From: Symbiodinium natans
Taxonomy: Eukaryota > Sar > Dinophyceae > Suessiales > Symbiodiniaceae
DNA length: 64,000 nucleotides
Assembly: GCA_905221605.1 (NCBI GenBank)
Contig: CAJNDS010002346.1
Span: 1,079,240-1,143,239 of the forward strand
Direction of reading: 5' to 3'
Shown: in pieces, positions 33,044-45,900 of the stretch
Layout: the number at the start of each line of letters is the position of its first letter
How positions within the stretch are numbered: the stretch's first letter is position 1
The notes under the pieces: generated by a model
Told to the model about the DNA's origin: nothing
Database searches by the model: none
Seen by the model: only the letters and a program-made list of their open reading frames with translations
Program-made: the position numbers and the translations under genes

Positions 33044-33380
33044 CCCTTAAACCCTTAAACCCTAAAACCCTAAAACCCTAAACCCTAAACCCTACACGCT
33101 AAACCCCACTCATTCTGACCTAAGTCATGGTCCTCATTGAGGGGTATTGGCCTCTCCCGGCTTGTCCCTGTCAAGTCAGGAAGACATCGCTGGTCTCCGA
33201 TCATGGGAGACAGCTTGCCGCGTCCCTCTGCTGAGTCCTCTTGTGTCTCTTTGAAGGGGGGAGGAATCCCTAGGGTTGAGGGTTTGCGGTTTAGGGTTTG
33301 AGGGTTAGGGTTTAAGGTTTTGGGTTTACGATAGGGGTCGGAAATATTTACTAGTACTATACTCCCCACTATGCTCACTA

Positions 33381-33498
33381 TACAGTAAACTCCAGAAAGT
33401 TGGAACATGGTTTGAGGATGATTAGAGCTGGGATTCCGTTTAGTATACCTTTCTGGGTGATAGGGATAAGGATGTTCCAACATTTTGGAGTTTTCTGT
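33381..33498. mobile_element. MITE-like inverted repeat
   Basis: Arms CTCCAGAAAGTTGGAACAT and ATGTTCCAACATTTTGGAG, extended by ACAGTAAA at the left and TTTTCTGT at the right. Confidence 0.85.
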
Positions 33499-33545
33499 AA
33501 CAATATGTACTATAATAACCCCAACACCCTCTTCTGATTCTTCAG

Positions 33546-33615
33546 GGCCCCTACATGACTCCACCGGACAACGAAGCTGACTGGCATCAGCTCTCCTGCA
33601 CACAACATCCAAAGG
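33546..33615 (+). CDS. gene B candidate exon 1
   Basis: TTCTTCAG|G acceptor; donor G|GTTTAGGG made of telomere-type repeat. Encodes [20 protein letters not shown] then HPK plus one base; phase fits 34219. Confidence 0.5.
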
Positions 33616-36600
33616 GTTTAGGGTTTCGGGTATAGGGTTTAGGGTTTAGGGTATAGGGTTTAGGGTTTAGGGTTTAGGGGTTCGGAACCTCAGTATCGAC
33701 CACTTGCTCTTTTCTTGGCTGCTGGTGAAGCAAATCAAGCTGTGGGTTGGGTATTGCGGACTAAACCCCAAACCCCAAACCCCAAACCCTAAACCCTAAA
33801 CCCTAAACCCTAAACCCTAAACCGTAAACGTATGTGCATGGGCACGAGAGCACCGGACGTCAACTCTAGGAATGCAGGGATCCTCCGCCCCTCAGCCCCT
33901 TCAGCCCCCAGCCCCTAAACCCTAATCCTTACACCCTAAGCCTAAACCCTAAACCCTAAGCCCTAAACCCTAAACCCTAAAACCCTAAACCCTAAACCCT
34001 ACACCCTACACCCTACAGTAAACCTGAAGCCCCTGCAGCTCCTTGAAGCTCCTGAAGCTTCTGAAGCCCTAAGCCTAAGCCCTAAACCCTAAGCCCTAAA
34101 CCTTGAGCCCTAAACCCTAAGCCCGAAGCCCGAAGCCCGAAGCCCTAAACCCTAAACCCTAAACCCTAGCCCTAAACCCTAAACCCCAACTTTGTCCCAA
34201 GGCTCATGGCAACTGCAGGTTGGCGTGTGGCCTTTGCAGAGCCTCCTCCTCCAGAGGAGGTGAAGGAGACGGCCTGGGTTTAGGGTTTAGGGTTTAGGGT
34301 TTAGGGTTTAGGGTTTAGGGTTTAGGGTTTAGGGTTTAGGGTTTAGGGTTTAGGGTTTAGGGTTTAGGGTTTGGGGTGTGATTGGGTTTAGTCTGGGGTT
34401 CCCCCAAACCTTGTTTCCGGGTCCTGAAGCCACTAAGATTTGTTTAGTATAAGCTCCACCCTAAACCCAAAACAAAAAACTCTCAACCTTAAACCCCTTC
34501 TTGTTCCTAGTTTACCTCTTGGGTCACCCTAAACCCTAAACCCTAAACCCCTAACCCTAAACTCTAAACTCTAAACTCTAAACTCTAAACCCTAAACCCT
34601 AAACTCTAAAACCTAAACCCGAAACCCTAAACCCTACACCCTAAACCCCAAACCCTGAACACTAAGCACCCTCTTCTCAGAGGTTGCTTTGCTGGGGAGC
34701 CCCATAGACAAGAACAGGTGACCCTCAGGGTTTAGGGCCCCAGAACCGAGGTTTTTCGTAGGATGACCTGAGAATCCTGTAAGGGGCTGTCATGGTAAAT
34801 ATTCTTGCGGCACCCAGAGCCGACTTTTTTCGTCGGAAATCTAAGAATCCTATAAAGGGGGGTTTAGAGTAAAGTGACCCACGAAAAAGTGTAGGGTGTG
34901 GGGTTTTATTAAGGTTGCCAAACCCTAAACCCTAAACCCTAAAGCCCTAAAGCCCTAAAACCCTAAAACCCTAAAACCCTAAAACCCTAAAACCCAAAAA
35001 CCCAAAAACCCAAAAACCCTAAAACCCAAAAACCCTAAAACCCTAAACCCCTAAACCCCTAAGCCCCTTAGCCTAAGCCCCTGAGGAGGAGGACCTCATC
35101 CCAAAGAACATGCGCTACCCGCGGATCACGCCAGCATGGCTAAAGCACGAGAAGCAGGTCTTGCGATTCTACGCCTTCTTTCAGGAGCCCACTGAAATGT
35201 GGCTAGAAAGGGTTTAGGGCTGAGGGTTAGGGTGACTAGGATACCCTAGTTCCCTTTTTGTTGGGGGGTTTCGGGCACCCTTATGCCCCTTTAAGCAAAA
35301 AAGCAGGGTTTAGGGTCCCTAAACCCTAAACCCTAAACCCTGAACCCTAAACCCTAAACCCTAAACCCTAAAGCCTACACCCTCTTTTAATCCGAGCTTC
35401 CTGGGGGCCAACCCCAGAGGAGCCCACTGAGAGCTCATGGCTTCCCCTACAAAGAGAATTAATGGGTTGAGTCAAGGGATGTAGCTCAGGGTTTAGGGCT
35501 TAGGGTTTAGGGTTTAGGGTTTAGGGTTAAGGGTTCAGGGTTGTTTATGCCCAGGGATGAAGACTCGCACCCCTAAGGTTGTGCCCCCAAAGGTTCCTCT
35601 GCATTTACCTGTAATATGGCCCGTACATTCCCCTTAGGGATCTTAAAAAAGGGTCCCAAAAACCCAAGGGTACAACCTGAAGGGTCCAAGGTAGAACCTC
35701 TAGACTTAGGGCTGGGATGCGGGAACCAAGAGGTGTTCTGTCCTCGCCGCATGAACTTGTGCATCCTTGGAGTTCATGGGTACGTATAGCCCCCGATTAT
35801 AAGTCTAGCTGTAAGCTACTTAGAGGACTTAGGGGGCTTATAAGTGCACCAGTGTAGGCCCAGGAAGACTTTTCGAGCGTGCTTGCTGCATGTGGGTTGT
35901 GCTCTGGCTGCAGGAGTCTGTCCCCGAACGCTGGGATGAGAACAGCCGCTACCGCCATGTGTACGTCATGCGCCCACATGGTGGAAGCGTTGGTGGTTCT
36001 AGGCTGTGAAGGCTCCCGGAACCCAGAGAGAGAGATCCCTATAGCAGCTTAGGGGGGTAGGGGTCTTGGCCTCTCCGGGAATGGGAAGCCCCAAACCCTA
36101 AACCCTAAACCCAAAACCTTAAACCCTAAACCCTGAACCCTGAAGCCTAAACCCTAAACCCCAAACCCCAAACCCTAAACCCTAAACCCTAAACCCTAAA
36201 CCCGCCCGGAGAGGTACTTCATGGAGGATGGGACGATCGGCGTCAATGAGCCCAAGGTGGAAAACTCGGGACTGACACAAGGAGACCCGGCAAGGGGGGG
36301 GGGGGGGGGGGTTGATGTCTACTATTTGCTTAAGAACCCCGCCCCCCCCCCCCCCCTTCCCCCCTCAAAAAAAAGAAATAGAGAAAGAATAATTAGGGTT
36401 TGGGGTTTGGGGTTGAGTCCTATATTGCCCTTATGAGGAAGAATGTTGTTTAAGTTTTGTGGGGCTCTTAGGCAGCTAGTTGACTTGGAGTACAAACTCA
36501 GAAGGTTTATGGGGCGTTTAGGGTTGGTTTGAAGTACAATTTCACAAGGTTTATAGGGCCTGTTCAGGGTTTAGGGTTGACTTGGAGTAGAAACTCATAA

Positions 36601-39600
36601 GGTTTAGGGCCTGTTTAGGGTTTAGTGTTTTGGGGGGTCTGAGTTCTATGTAACGCCACGTAGCACACCAGAGATTTTTCACAATTTTATGGTGCCCGCT
36701 CAATCCACTCCAGAGGAACCTTCATGAAGCGCCAGCGCATCCTCAACGAGGATGGGGTCCCCATTGGCCCGGACGACATGCGGGTCGGCCACGACTCTCA
36801 GTAGCCCAGTGGTACCCTTTTGCCCCAAACCCCAAACCCCAAGCTAGCCGCCCCCCAAACCCTACACCCTAAACTCTGAACCCTGAACCCGGAACCCTAA
36901 ATCAACCCCAAAACAAGGGTACCAGGGTACCCCTAGTATGCTTATTATGATATAAGGTTGCTGAGCTTCCAAGGACTTGACACTCCATGGCCGGACCTAT
37001 CACATCAGCGCCCCGGCTGCTTTTGAGGTCCTGCTTGGAGGTTCATGGTACTTATTAACCAATAATAACTGTACTTAAAGTTTAGGGTTTAGGATTTAGG
37101 GTAACTGTACTTCTACCTATAACCATATTAGGGTACGCAAGGGGCTTCTAAGTGGGTTGTAAGTACAGCTATCTTTGGTTAATAAGTACCATAAACCTCC
37201 AAGTGGGATGCGTCAAACCTTCCCGGATGGTTTCCCTACTCCCGAAACAACAAGTTCGAACCCTAAACCCTAAATCCTAAATCCCTAACCCCTACATCCC
37301 TAAATTTAAGAGCCTCCGGCTCAAGCCGCCGACCCCGCCGGAGCATTGTTCAGGGCTGAAGCGGCGCAGCGTGCCCCGGCGCCAAACCCTAAACCCAATC
37401 CCGACCCTAAACCCTACAGCCGAACCCTAAACCCTACAGCCTAAACCCTAAAGCCTCAGCCCTAAAGCCGAACCCTAAACCCCAAAGTAAAGCCTAAACC
37501 GAAACCGGAACCCTAAACCCCGAAAGCCTAAACCGAGGACAGCCCAACGACCACAGGCTTAGGGTTAAGGGTGGGAGGGCTTAGGGTTTAGGGTTTCGGG
37601 TGCAGGTTAAGTTTTTACTGGATTTGAGGGGGCTAGCAGGAAGGAGGAAGGGGGGCGGTGGGGGGGGGTTTGGGGGGGTCAGGGGGGAGGGGGGGGGGGA
37701 GGGGGGGTAAGGAGGGAAAAAAGGGAGGTTTTCACCTCCAGAAACCTATCCAACACGCCGCCAGGGTCGGCGGATCCCTAAATCCCTACATCCCTAAATC
37801 CCTAAGCCCTAAGCCCTAAGCCCTAATAAAACCCTAAACCCTAAACCCTAACCTCCAGGTGGCTGCGATCGTTTTACCCGCTGGTTCTTCGAGGAGAATG
37901 GCATTGAGCTGGCGGAGGACAGCCAAGCCGTGACCTTTTTTTGGTTGGGATTCGGGCCTCGGCCCTAAGCTCTAAGCCCTAAGCACTAAACCCTAAACCC
38001 TAAACGGCCCCAAACCCTAAACGCTAAACGCTAAACCCCAAACCCCAAACCCTAAACCCTAAACCCGAAACCCTAAACCCTAAACCCTACACCCTAAACC
38101 CCAAACCCTAAACCCTAAACCCTAAACCCGACACCCTAAACCCTAAACCCTAAACCAACCGTGAGACCGAGCTTCGAGGACGAAGACGTGCCGACCGACC
38201 ACTGGCAGAAGGGCTACCGCACGTCGCAGGTCTTCAAACCCTAAACCCTAAACCCTAAGCCCTAAACCCTAAACCCTAAACCCTAAACCCTAAACCCTAA
38301 ACCCTACGGCACGTCGCAGGTCTTCGCCAGGGGCGGCGCGCCGCTGACCCGCGCAGCGGTGGAAGACAAGGCGTTTAGGGTTTAGGGTTTAGGGTTTAGG
38401 GTTTAGGGTTTAGGGTTTAGGGTTTAGGGCTGAGGGCCTAGGGTTTAGGGTTCAGGGTTCAGGTTCAGGGTTCAAGGTTTGGGAGCAGCTGACGAGGACA
38501 AGAGTCTGGGTTCAACAGGGTTTAGGGTTTAAGGTTTGGTGCCTTTCTCGCAGTCAGCAAGTCCAGTTTCAACCAAAAGGTTTAGCGTTTCTTCTCTGAA
38601 TGATGCCTGAAGCTGACAAAGAATCGAAATCATAGGTGTCTTTCTTTTAAGCCTCAACCTAATACAAGAGTTAAACCCCCATCCCCCCGCCCGAAACCCT
38701 AAAATCCCCCAAGCCCTACGCCTTAAACCCGAAGCCCGACAGCCCTCCCCGTGCCCCCCTAAACCCTAAACCCTAAACCCTAAACCCTAAACCCTAAACC
38801 CTAAACCCTAAACCCTAAACCCTAAACCCAAAACCCAAAACCCAAAACCCTAAACCCTAAACCCTAAACACCAAACCCTAAACCCTAAACCCTAAACCTC
38901 CCCCACCTGTCCAATTTCCAATCAGGCGATCCAGCGGGCCCTAGGTGGCATCCCTCCCATTGACAAGAAGCTCGCTCAGCTGCTGCGGCTGAGTTTTTTT
39001 CCTGCCAGGGACTCCCTAAACCCTAAACTCCCTAAACTCCCAAAACCCCAAACCCTAAACCCTAAACCCTAAACCCTAAACCCGAAACCCCAACCCCTAA
39101 ACCTTCAGGCTACACTTTAAGCTGCATTCTTCAGGGGGTATTGGGCCCTTTGGGTTCGAGGTGTATGAGAGGTCTTGTCGTGGCCTTTTGTGTCCGGTGC
39201 CCTAAACCCTAAACCCTAAACCCTAAACCCTAAACCCTAAACCCTAAACCCTAAACCCTAAACCCTAAACCCTAAACCCTAAACCCTAAAGTCCAAAATG
39301 CAACAGTTCCGTGGGTTTATGGCCCCCTGGGGTCTAGGGTTGAGGGATTAGTGTTTAGGGTCGAAACCTGGACACTTTTGAGATCTTCATTACTTGCCGT
39401 ACTTCAGGTTGCTAGGCTTTAGGGCTTTTAGGACATTGGGGTTCAGTGTCGTTTTGGCGTGCCTGGGTTTTTCGGTTTTGGGGCTTAGGGGTTTTTCACG
39501 AAGACAGCATACCCAGAGTCCAACCTGCCCAGGTTCCTGCTCAATGATCGGAAGGTGCTGCGCTTCAAGGCCTTAAGTTGGCTTTTCACGGAGTTGGGTT

Positions 39601-39889
39601 TAGACATAGTTTTAGGGTTTAGGGTTTAGGGTTTAGGGTATAGGGTTTAGGGTTTGTGGTTTAGGGTTTAGGTGTTGGGATGCAGGGCGCAAGGTTTACG
39701 ATTGAGGTTCCGGTGGTTGGGGTTCTTGAGTGTTTTTTTTCTTCTGCGGGGTGGGGGGAAGCGGTTATGCAATTGCACTCATGAGACTACTATTTGCCTA
39801 AGAACCCCCCCCAAAGCACACAAAAAAGTAATCCCTATCTTGCCCTTATAAGGAACAATATATATATATATATATGTATAAATAAAAAA

Positions 39890-39921
<32 letters not shown>

Positions 39922-42900
39922 TTTATAGTTTTTGGGCTTCTGAAATAGTGGGAGAGCTGTACTTGCGCTTGTGCGAGTTTCCCTGCCCACTACTCACCGC
40001 AGGGTGCCAACTGGGGCCGGTGTATGCCTCTGAAGTTCTGAACCCCCCCCAAACTACAGGGTTTAGGGTTTAGGGTTTAGGGTTTAGGGTTTAGGGTTTA
40101 GGGTTTAGGGTTTAGGGTTTAGGGTTTAGGGTTTAGGGTTTAGGGTTTAGGGTTTAGGGTTTAGGCACAAACCACTACTTCTATTTGCTTAATTAAGAAC
40201 CCTAAACGAATAAACAATAAACAATCCTTATATTACCCTTATAACGAAGATTATTTTTTTTCGGGGGGGGGGGGGGTTCTTAAGCAATTACTAGACTACA
40301 AGCCCTAAACCCGCAAGCCCAGAATACCGAGAGCCCGAGCCCCAATACTTTTGGGGGCCTGCAAGTTTCCCCCCCGAACTCGCAGCCAATGCTCAATGCG
40401 GGTCCAGGGCTACTGGGACGACCACACGCCTTATGGATCCCGATCCCCGGCTTCGCAAGTGTAGTGCTGAGGGCTGTTGCCCTAAACCCTGAACCGCCTG
40501 GTTTAGGGTTTAGGGTTTAGGGTTTAGGAATTAGAATCAACTCACGGGCTGTTTCGTTTCTGTGCTGAAGTACAACGCATCTTTTGGGGCTGCCCCGCTG
40601 GGTTTAGGGTTTAGGGTTTAGGGTTAAACAGCACCCTTGGCCCCATTATCCTGAACCCGATGCCCAGCAATGTAGGCTTTTGTTTAGCTGCTTATTAGTC
40701 GGCGGGAGGCAAAAAAGCCGTAAACCTAAAGCCTACACACCCTAAACACCCTAAACACCCTAAACACCCTCAACACCCTAAACGCCCTGAACACCCTGAA
40801 CACCCTGAACACCCTGAACACCCTGAACACCCTGAACACCCTGAACACCCTGAACACCCTGAACACCCTGAACACCCTGAACACCCTGAACACCCTGAAC
40901 ACCCTGAACACCCTGAACACCCTGAACACCCTATACCCTAAACCTTACACCTTAACCCCTCCCTCCCAAGATCGCGGGGGGGGGGGGGGGGGTGGGATTT
41001 GGGTCGAGCTTGGGGTTTCGGGTTTCACCCTAAACCCTAAACCCTAAACCCTAAAAGCTTTCGATTTTTTGGGGCTTCGCGGCTTCAGACTCCGAAGCCC
41101 GTTTGAAGCCGTCACTCCGCACATCCATCCCGGCGTTTCGGCTTTAGGGTTTAGGCGGTCAAGGGACTACAGGAGGGACCTTATAAGGGACCTTGGCGGT
41201 TCTTTAGGGGCTGCTTAGGCATATAGGGACTATGTAAGGTATATAAGGGGGGTTATACAGGGGAATAAGATTAAGTGAGGGGTCCCTTCTTGGGGTCCCT
41301 CCTTATCCTCCTCAATATTCAGGGTTCCGGGAGCAGCCTGCACGCCCATGCTGACTGGCCCCGGCGAGTTTTTTGTGAGAGGCCGGATGTCGTGAAGATC
41401 TTCTTGGGACTTGAGAGTTTTCAAGACATCAGGGTCAAGAACACTGAACCGTCACCCTTAAGCCCTCAACCCCAACCCCGCCTGCCGCCCCCCCCTCCCC
41501 CCCCCCCCCCCCCCCCCCCAACTTGGAGGTTTTCGAAATTACGGGTACCTGGTCCTGTTTAAAGGGAATCCTACTATTTGGGGTCTATGTGTCTATATGA
41601 GGGGCCCCCTTTATTTTCGTAAATTTCTGTTGTACTCCAAGAGATAGTAGACCTCCTCTCCGGAGCAACAGCAGACAAGGGCCCCCTAAACCCTCAAGCC
41701 AAGCAGCCCTCAAAGGGCACTCTGGCGGCTTCAGGTTATGCTTTAGGTTTATAGGGTTTGGGGTTTAGGGTTTAGGGTTTAGGGTTTAGGGTCTGGGGTC
41801 TAGGGTTTGGGGTTTAGGGTTTGGGGTTTAGGGCTGGGCGTGTGGGGTTTAGGGTTTAGGGTTTAGGGTGCATGGCTTGGGGAGTAAGGAGTGTACTTCA
41901 TCATCCACTACTACCTTGCCGACAACACGTGCGAGATCAACGAGGCGGGCTACCTTAGGCCATTTTGGGTTTAAGGTTTAGGGTGTAGGGTTCAGGGTGT
42001 AGGGTTTGGGGAGGTATGTTGAACAACTGCCATCTGACCATGACCCAAATCCCACGCCTTGACTAGCCGGGCGAGGAACGCGGGGCTGGTGGGGGGTTCC
42101 TCTTGGGGATTCAGACTGGGGAGTTCCATGTTGTGGGCAGCTGTTTGCAGCAAAAGGTTCCTTCCCACGAGTGGCTTTTTGCAAGCCCTGAGCACTATTG
42201 ATGTGGGGGAGGGGAGGGGTCTTCTCATGACTCTTATGTTGGTGAACTCAACTATTGAACTCCGAAAGGGACCAAACCTGAACCCTGAACCCTGAACCCT
42301 AAACTCAGGGCCTAACCCGCCCCCATACCGCGGGGGGGCAGTCGACCCAACCAATAGTTTTCGGGGGGGTAGGGCCAGGAGGACCCGGACCCCCCACAAC
42401 AGCGTGTCCAGGGAGCAGGGCTCAAAAAAGTGTGCCCCTCTGGCCCCGCCCTGGCCCCCCCCGGGCCCCCTGGCCTCCGCCTGGCCCTCCTCAAAACTTT
42501 TCTTGGAAGCTTTTTTTGAAAGTGAGCGATTGTCATGAGTCCAGGAATAAACCCTAAAAGGAATAGGTTTGGGTGGCTTTGCCGCCTCGGACGGCGTGGG
42601 GTGGGAGAAAAGTATTAGATGGCCCTCCACAATCGGGCCAGAGCTGCTCTTCGCACCTGCCGAAGCATTCGAGCCGCTGCTGCATCCTAACCTTCACAGC
42701 ATCTACGCCCGATTACAGCAAACCCTAAACCCTAAACCCTAAACCCCAAACCCCAAACCCCAAACCCCAAACCCCAAACCCCAAACCCCAAACCCTAAAC
42801 CCTAAACCCTAAACCCTAAATCCAGTATTTTAAACTTTGGGGTCGTCCCAGCTTCTGCAGGCCCACTGCCGCAACTCCGGGCGCGCAAAGTGGCCGGTCG

Positions 42901-45900
42901 CCGGCTCAGTTTCCCGCAAGGACTGGCCCTAAACCCTAAACCCTAAAGCCTACACCCTAAATCCCTAAATCCCTTAAAGGGTATAAATGGGGCCCTCGTT
43001 CCCTCATTCCCTACGACGAACCAGGGGGAGGAGGGGGCCACTGGTCAAAGGGGTCTGCTCGGAAGGCCCTTTGAGACATTTTCATATTTTCCCCTATTGG
43101 GTTTAAGAGGGTCATATTCCTAAACCCTAAACCCTAAACCCTAAACCCTAAACCCTAAACCCTAAACCCTAAACCCTAAACCCTAAACCCTAAACCCTAA
43201 ACCCTAAACCCTAAACCCTAAACCCTAAACTCTAAACCCTAAACCCTAAACCCTAAACCCTAAACCCTAAACCCTAAACCCTAAACCCTAAACCCACTGG
43301 ATTTTCAACAAAGTCGGCGTTTGGGTCTCTCTTGCCCAGTAGAAAGTTAGTTTCTTCTCATTCAGGTCCTTCAGCTATCAACCCGTCAGCCCCTCCCCCC
43401 CCCCCCCCCCCCGCCGAAACAGACTCTGTGTGGAAGGGCCTCGGAGGGTTTAGGTGTAGGGTTTAGGGTTGAGCGGCTTGAAGAGCTTCGGCCCAAACCT
43501 CAAGAGCAAGGAAGGCAGGAGGGCGACCAAATCGAAGCCCTGATGCTTCAAAACTGAGGGTTTAGGGTTTAGGGTTTAGGGTTTAGGGTTTAGGGTTTAG
43601 GGTTTAGGGTTTCGTGCTTCGGGCGCAGAACTTAGGAAAAAAAGGGCTTATTCCGTGCTGGTTGAGATAGTTGGCTCGGAGGCTGTCGAGCGGGCTTGGA
43701 GTTCTTGGCCACGCGTGCTAAGAGACCCTAAACCCTAAACCCTAAACCCTAAACCCTAAACCCTAAACCCTAAACCCTAGACCCTAGACCCCTAAACTGG
43801 CTGGCACGCTGCTGGACTCGGTTGGCCCAAGCCCTGCCGCAAACCCTCGCTACCCGAATCCCAACAAACCGGTTGAAGTCTTCTTAGTTGCAGAGTAGGT
43901 AGCCTCTAACCTTTTTGGGGTAAGAGAATCCGCTTATGATCCCAAAGGTTAACCTTTAGTTCCCCCTAGGTACTTGACAACTAAGTCTTTGGAACCCTAA
44001 ACCCTAAACCCTAAATTTAAGAGCCTTCGGCTCAAGCCGCCTAACCCCTAAACCTGTTGAAGTCTTTGGGCGGTAGTATATTTGAGGTTGTACCTGGTGG
44101 GGGTGCCGGGCGGTGGGGAATAACCTATGCACCTGAGCCAACCGACGGCCGTGAGAGCCGCCTTATTGCGGTTTAGGGTTTAGGGTTTAGGGGTTAGGGT
44201 TTAGGGTTTAGGGCTTAGGGATGTAGCAGGTTTATGGCAGGAGCCCGGGACGACAAGTGTGGTTTAGGGTCGCTGAATGGTTTCAGGTCTTCATGAAGCG
44301 AGGGCCTTTGCGAAAGAGCACCCCGGAAGCAAGCTGAGCACGACTGCTGGTTTGGGGTTCAGGCTTCAGGGTTCAGGGTTTAGGGTTTAGGGTTTAGGTT
44401 TCTTGGAAGGCTGGGGGGCACTAACCCTAAACCCTAAACATATCCCCCTCCCAAAGTTGGGTTAAGTGCCATGACTATGGGTCTGGTTCGAAGGGCGCTA
44501 GGTTTGCGGATCACGGCCAGGCATTGGTTTGAGTTTTGACGTGTAGTGTTTTGGCGTGGGCCCGACACACCAACCAAGCTTACGCTGTCTCGTTGGCTAG
44601 CGGAGATGGAATGAAAGCCCCAGCCCTAACCCTAAACCCTAAACCCTGAACCCTGAACTCTGATCCTCGAACCTTAAACACTAAACCCTACACCTCAACA
44701 CAGCTGCTTGAGTTTTTGGGGGCGGGTTTGGAGCTGTGGCTCATCTTTCGTATTTCAGCGCCTCCCACGTTTTTTGGGGCCAGAGAAAAGAGGGCTTGGG
44801 GTAGGGTTTAGCATTTAAGATTTTGGGAGTTTTGGGTTTAAAGTGTCGAATTACCCAAAGCCCCAAAATTTCGAACCCTGAGCCCCAAACACCGCACCCC
44901 AGGGTTGAGGGTTTGTGGTTTAGGGCACGTGAGAGAGCCCAACATAGGAGGGTTGGGTTTAGGGTTTAGGGTTTAGGGTTTAGGGTTTAGGGTTTAGGGT
45001 TTAGGGTTTAGGGTTTAGGGTTTAGGGTTTAGGGTTTAGGGTTTAGGGTTTGGTGTTTGGGGTTTGGGGTGTGGGGTTTTGGTTTAGGGTTTGATGTCGT
45101 GCAATCCCCTCCCCCCCAAGCCGATAAAACCGGCTTTGTGCCCGGTCGGCCCTCTTCGATGTCCGTGCCCGCCCGTGCGGTCTCGACGAGGGCACGTCCC
45201 AAAATTCGGGTCTGCGGTTTAGGGTTTCGGGTTTCGGGTTTATGTGTACACTAAGCGTTCAACCCAAACCCGAAACCCCATGAGCAATGTACCAGGCTAG
45301 TGCCCTGCAGTGTGTCTGAGAGGTAGGCAAGCGCAGAAAATGACCAACCCAACTCCCGAACCGAAGCCCTAAACCCCAAACCTCAAGCCCCAAACCCTAA
45401 ACCCTAAACCCTAAACCCTAAACCCTAAACCCTATACCCCAAACCCTAAACCCTAAACCCTAAACCCTAAAGCCTAAACCCTAAACCCTAAGTTAGAGAG
45501 CTACCCCAGAGGTAACTTCATCAACGCCACCCCGGGCATGCTCTCCTGCGAGGTGCCAAAGGGTGCTTTGGTTTAGGGTTTAGGGTTTAGGGTTTAGGGT
45601 TTAGGGTTTAGGGTTTAGGGTTTAGGGTTTAGGGTTTAGGGTCTAGGGTCTAGGGTCTAGGGTCTAGGGTTTGGGGTTCAGGAAAGAGGGTTTAGGGTTT
45701 AGGGGTTTAGGGTTTTTGGGGTTTGGGGGGTTTGGGGTTTGGGAGGGTTTAGGGTGTAGGGTTCTTAGGGTTCTTAGGGGTTCTTTGGGTTCTTGGGGTT
45801 CTTAGGGTTTAGGATTGGTTTAAGGTTGGTTTAGGGTTTAGTCTTTTTTTAGAGGTTTTGGTTGCAGACTTGGACTTCGGGTTTGCTTGACAAGGTCTCC

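Larger units (their letters stand above)
28146..33052 (+). mobile_element. non-LTR retroelement inserted in telomere-type repeats
   Basis: About 4.9 kb. It is flanked on both sides by AACCCTTAAAC (28146-28156 and 33042-33052), consistent with a target-site duplication inside telomere-type DNA. The 5' end starts with a perfect 26-base palindrome; the 3' end has an A10 tail right after the stop codon. Two + strand ORFs: a small Cys-rich ORF1 and a large ORF2 with RNase H then reverse transcriptase. No LTRs, integrase, protease or recognisable APE/RLE endonuclease. Both ORFs are uninterrupted, so insertion is probably recent. Non-LTR elements confined to telomeric repeats are known (TRAS/SART in insects, Zepp in Chlorella); whether this element is target-specific is inference from one copy. 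Confidence 0.88.

Noticed and set aside
34206-34218. ATG at 34206 as the certain start of gene B
   Set aside because: An AG|G acceptor at 34218 with matching phase to the exon at 33546 makes an internal exon equally or more likely; kept only as an alternative.
42000-42630. 212-codon minus-strand open frame
   Set aside because: Crosses telomere-type repeat and C-rich sequence and has no motif; a coding-like + strand reading at 42640-42719 was also seen but lacks splice sites.
43468-43725. Short coding-like + strand readings ([34 protein letters not shown])
   Set aside because: No AG|G acceptor at the required place and no phase link to gene B exons; too weak to call.
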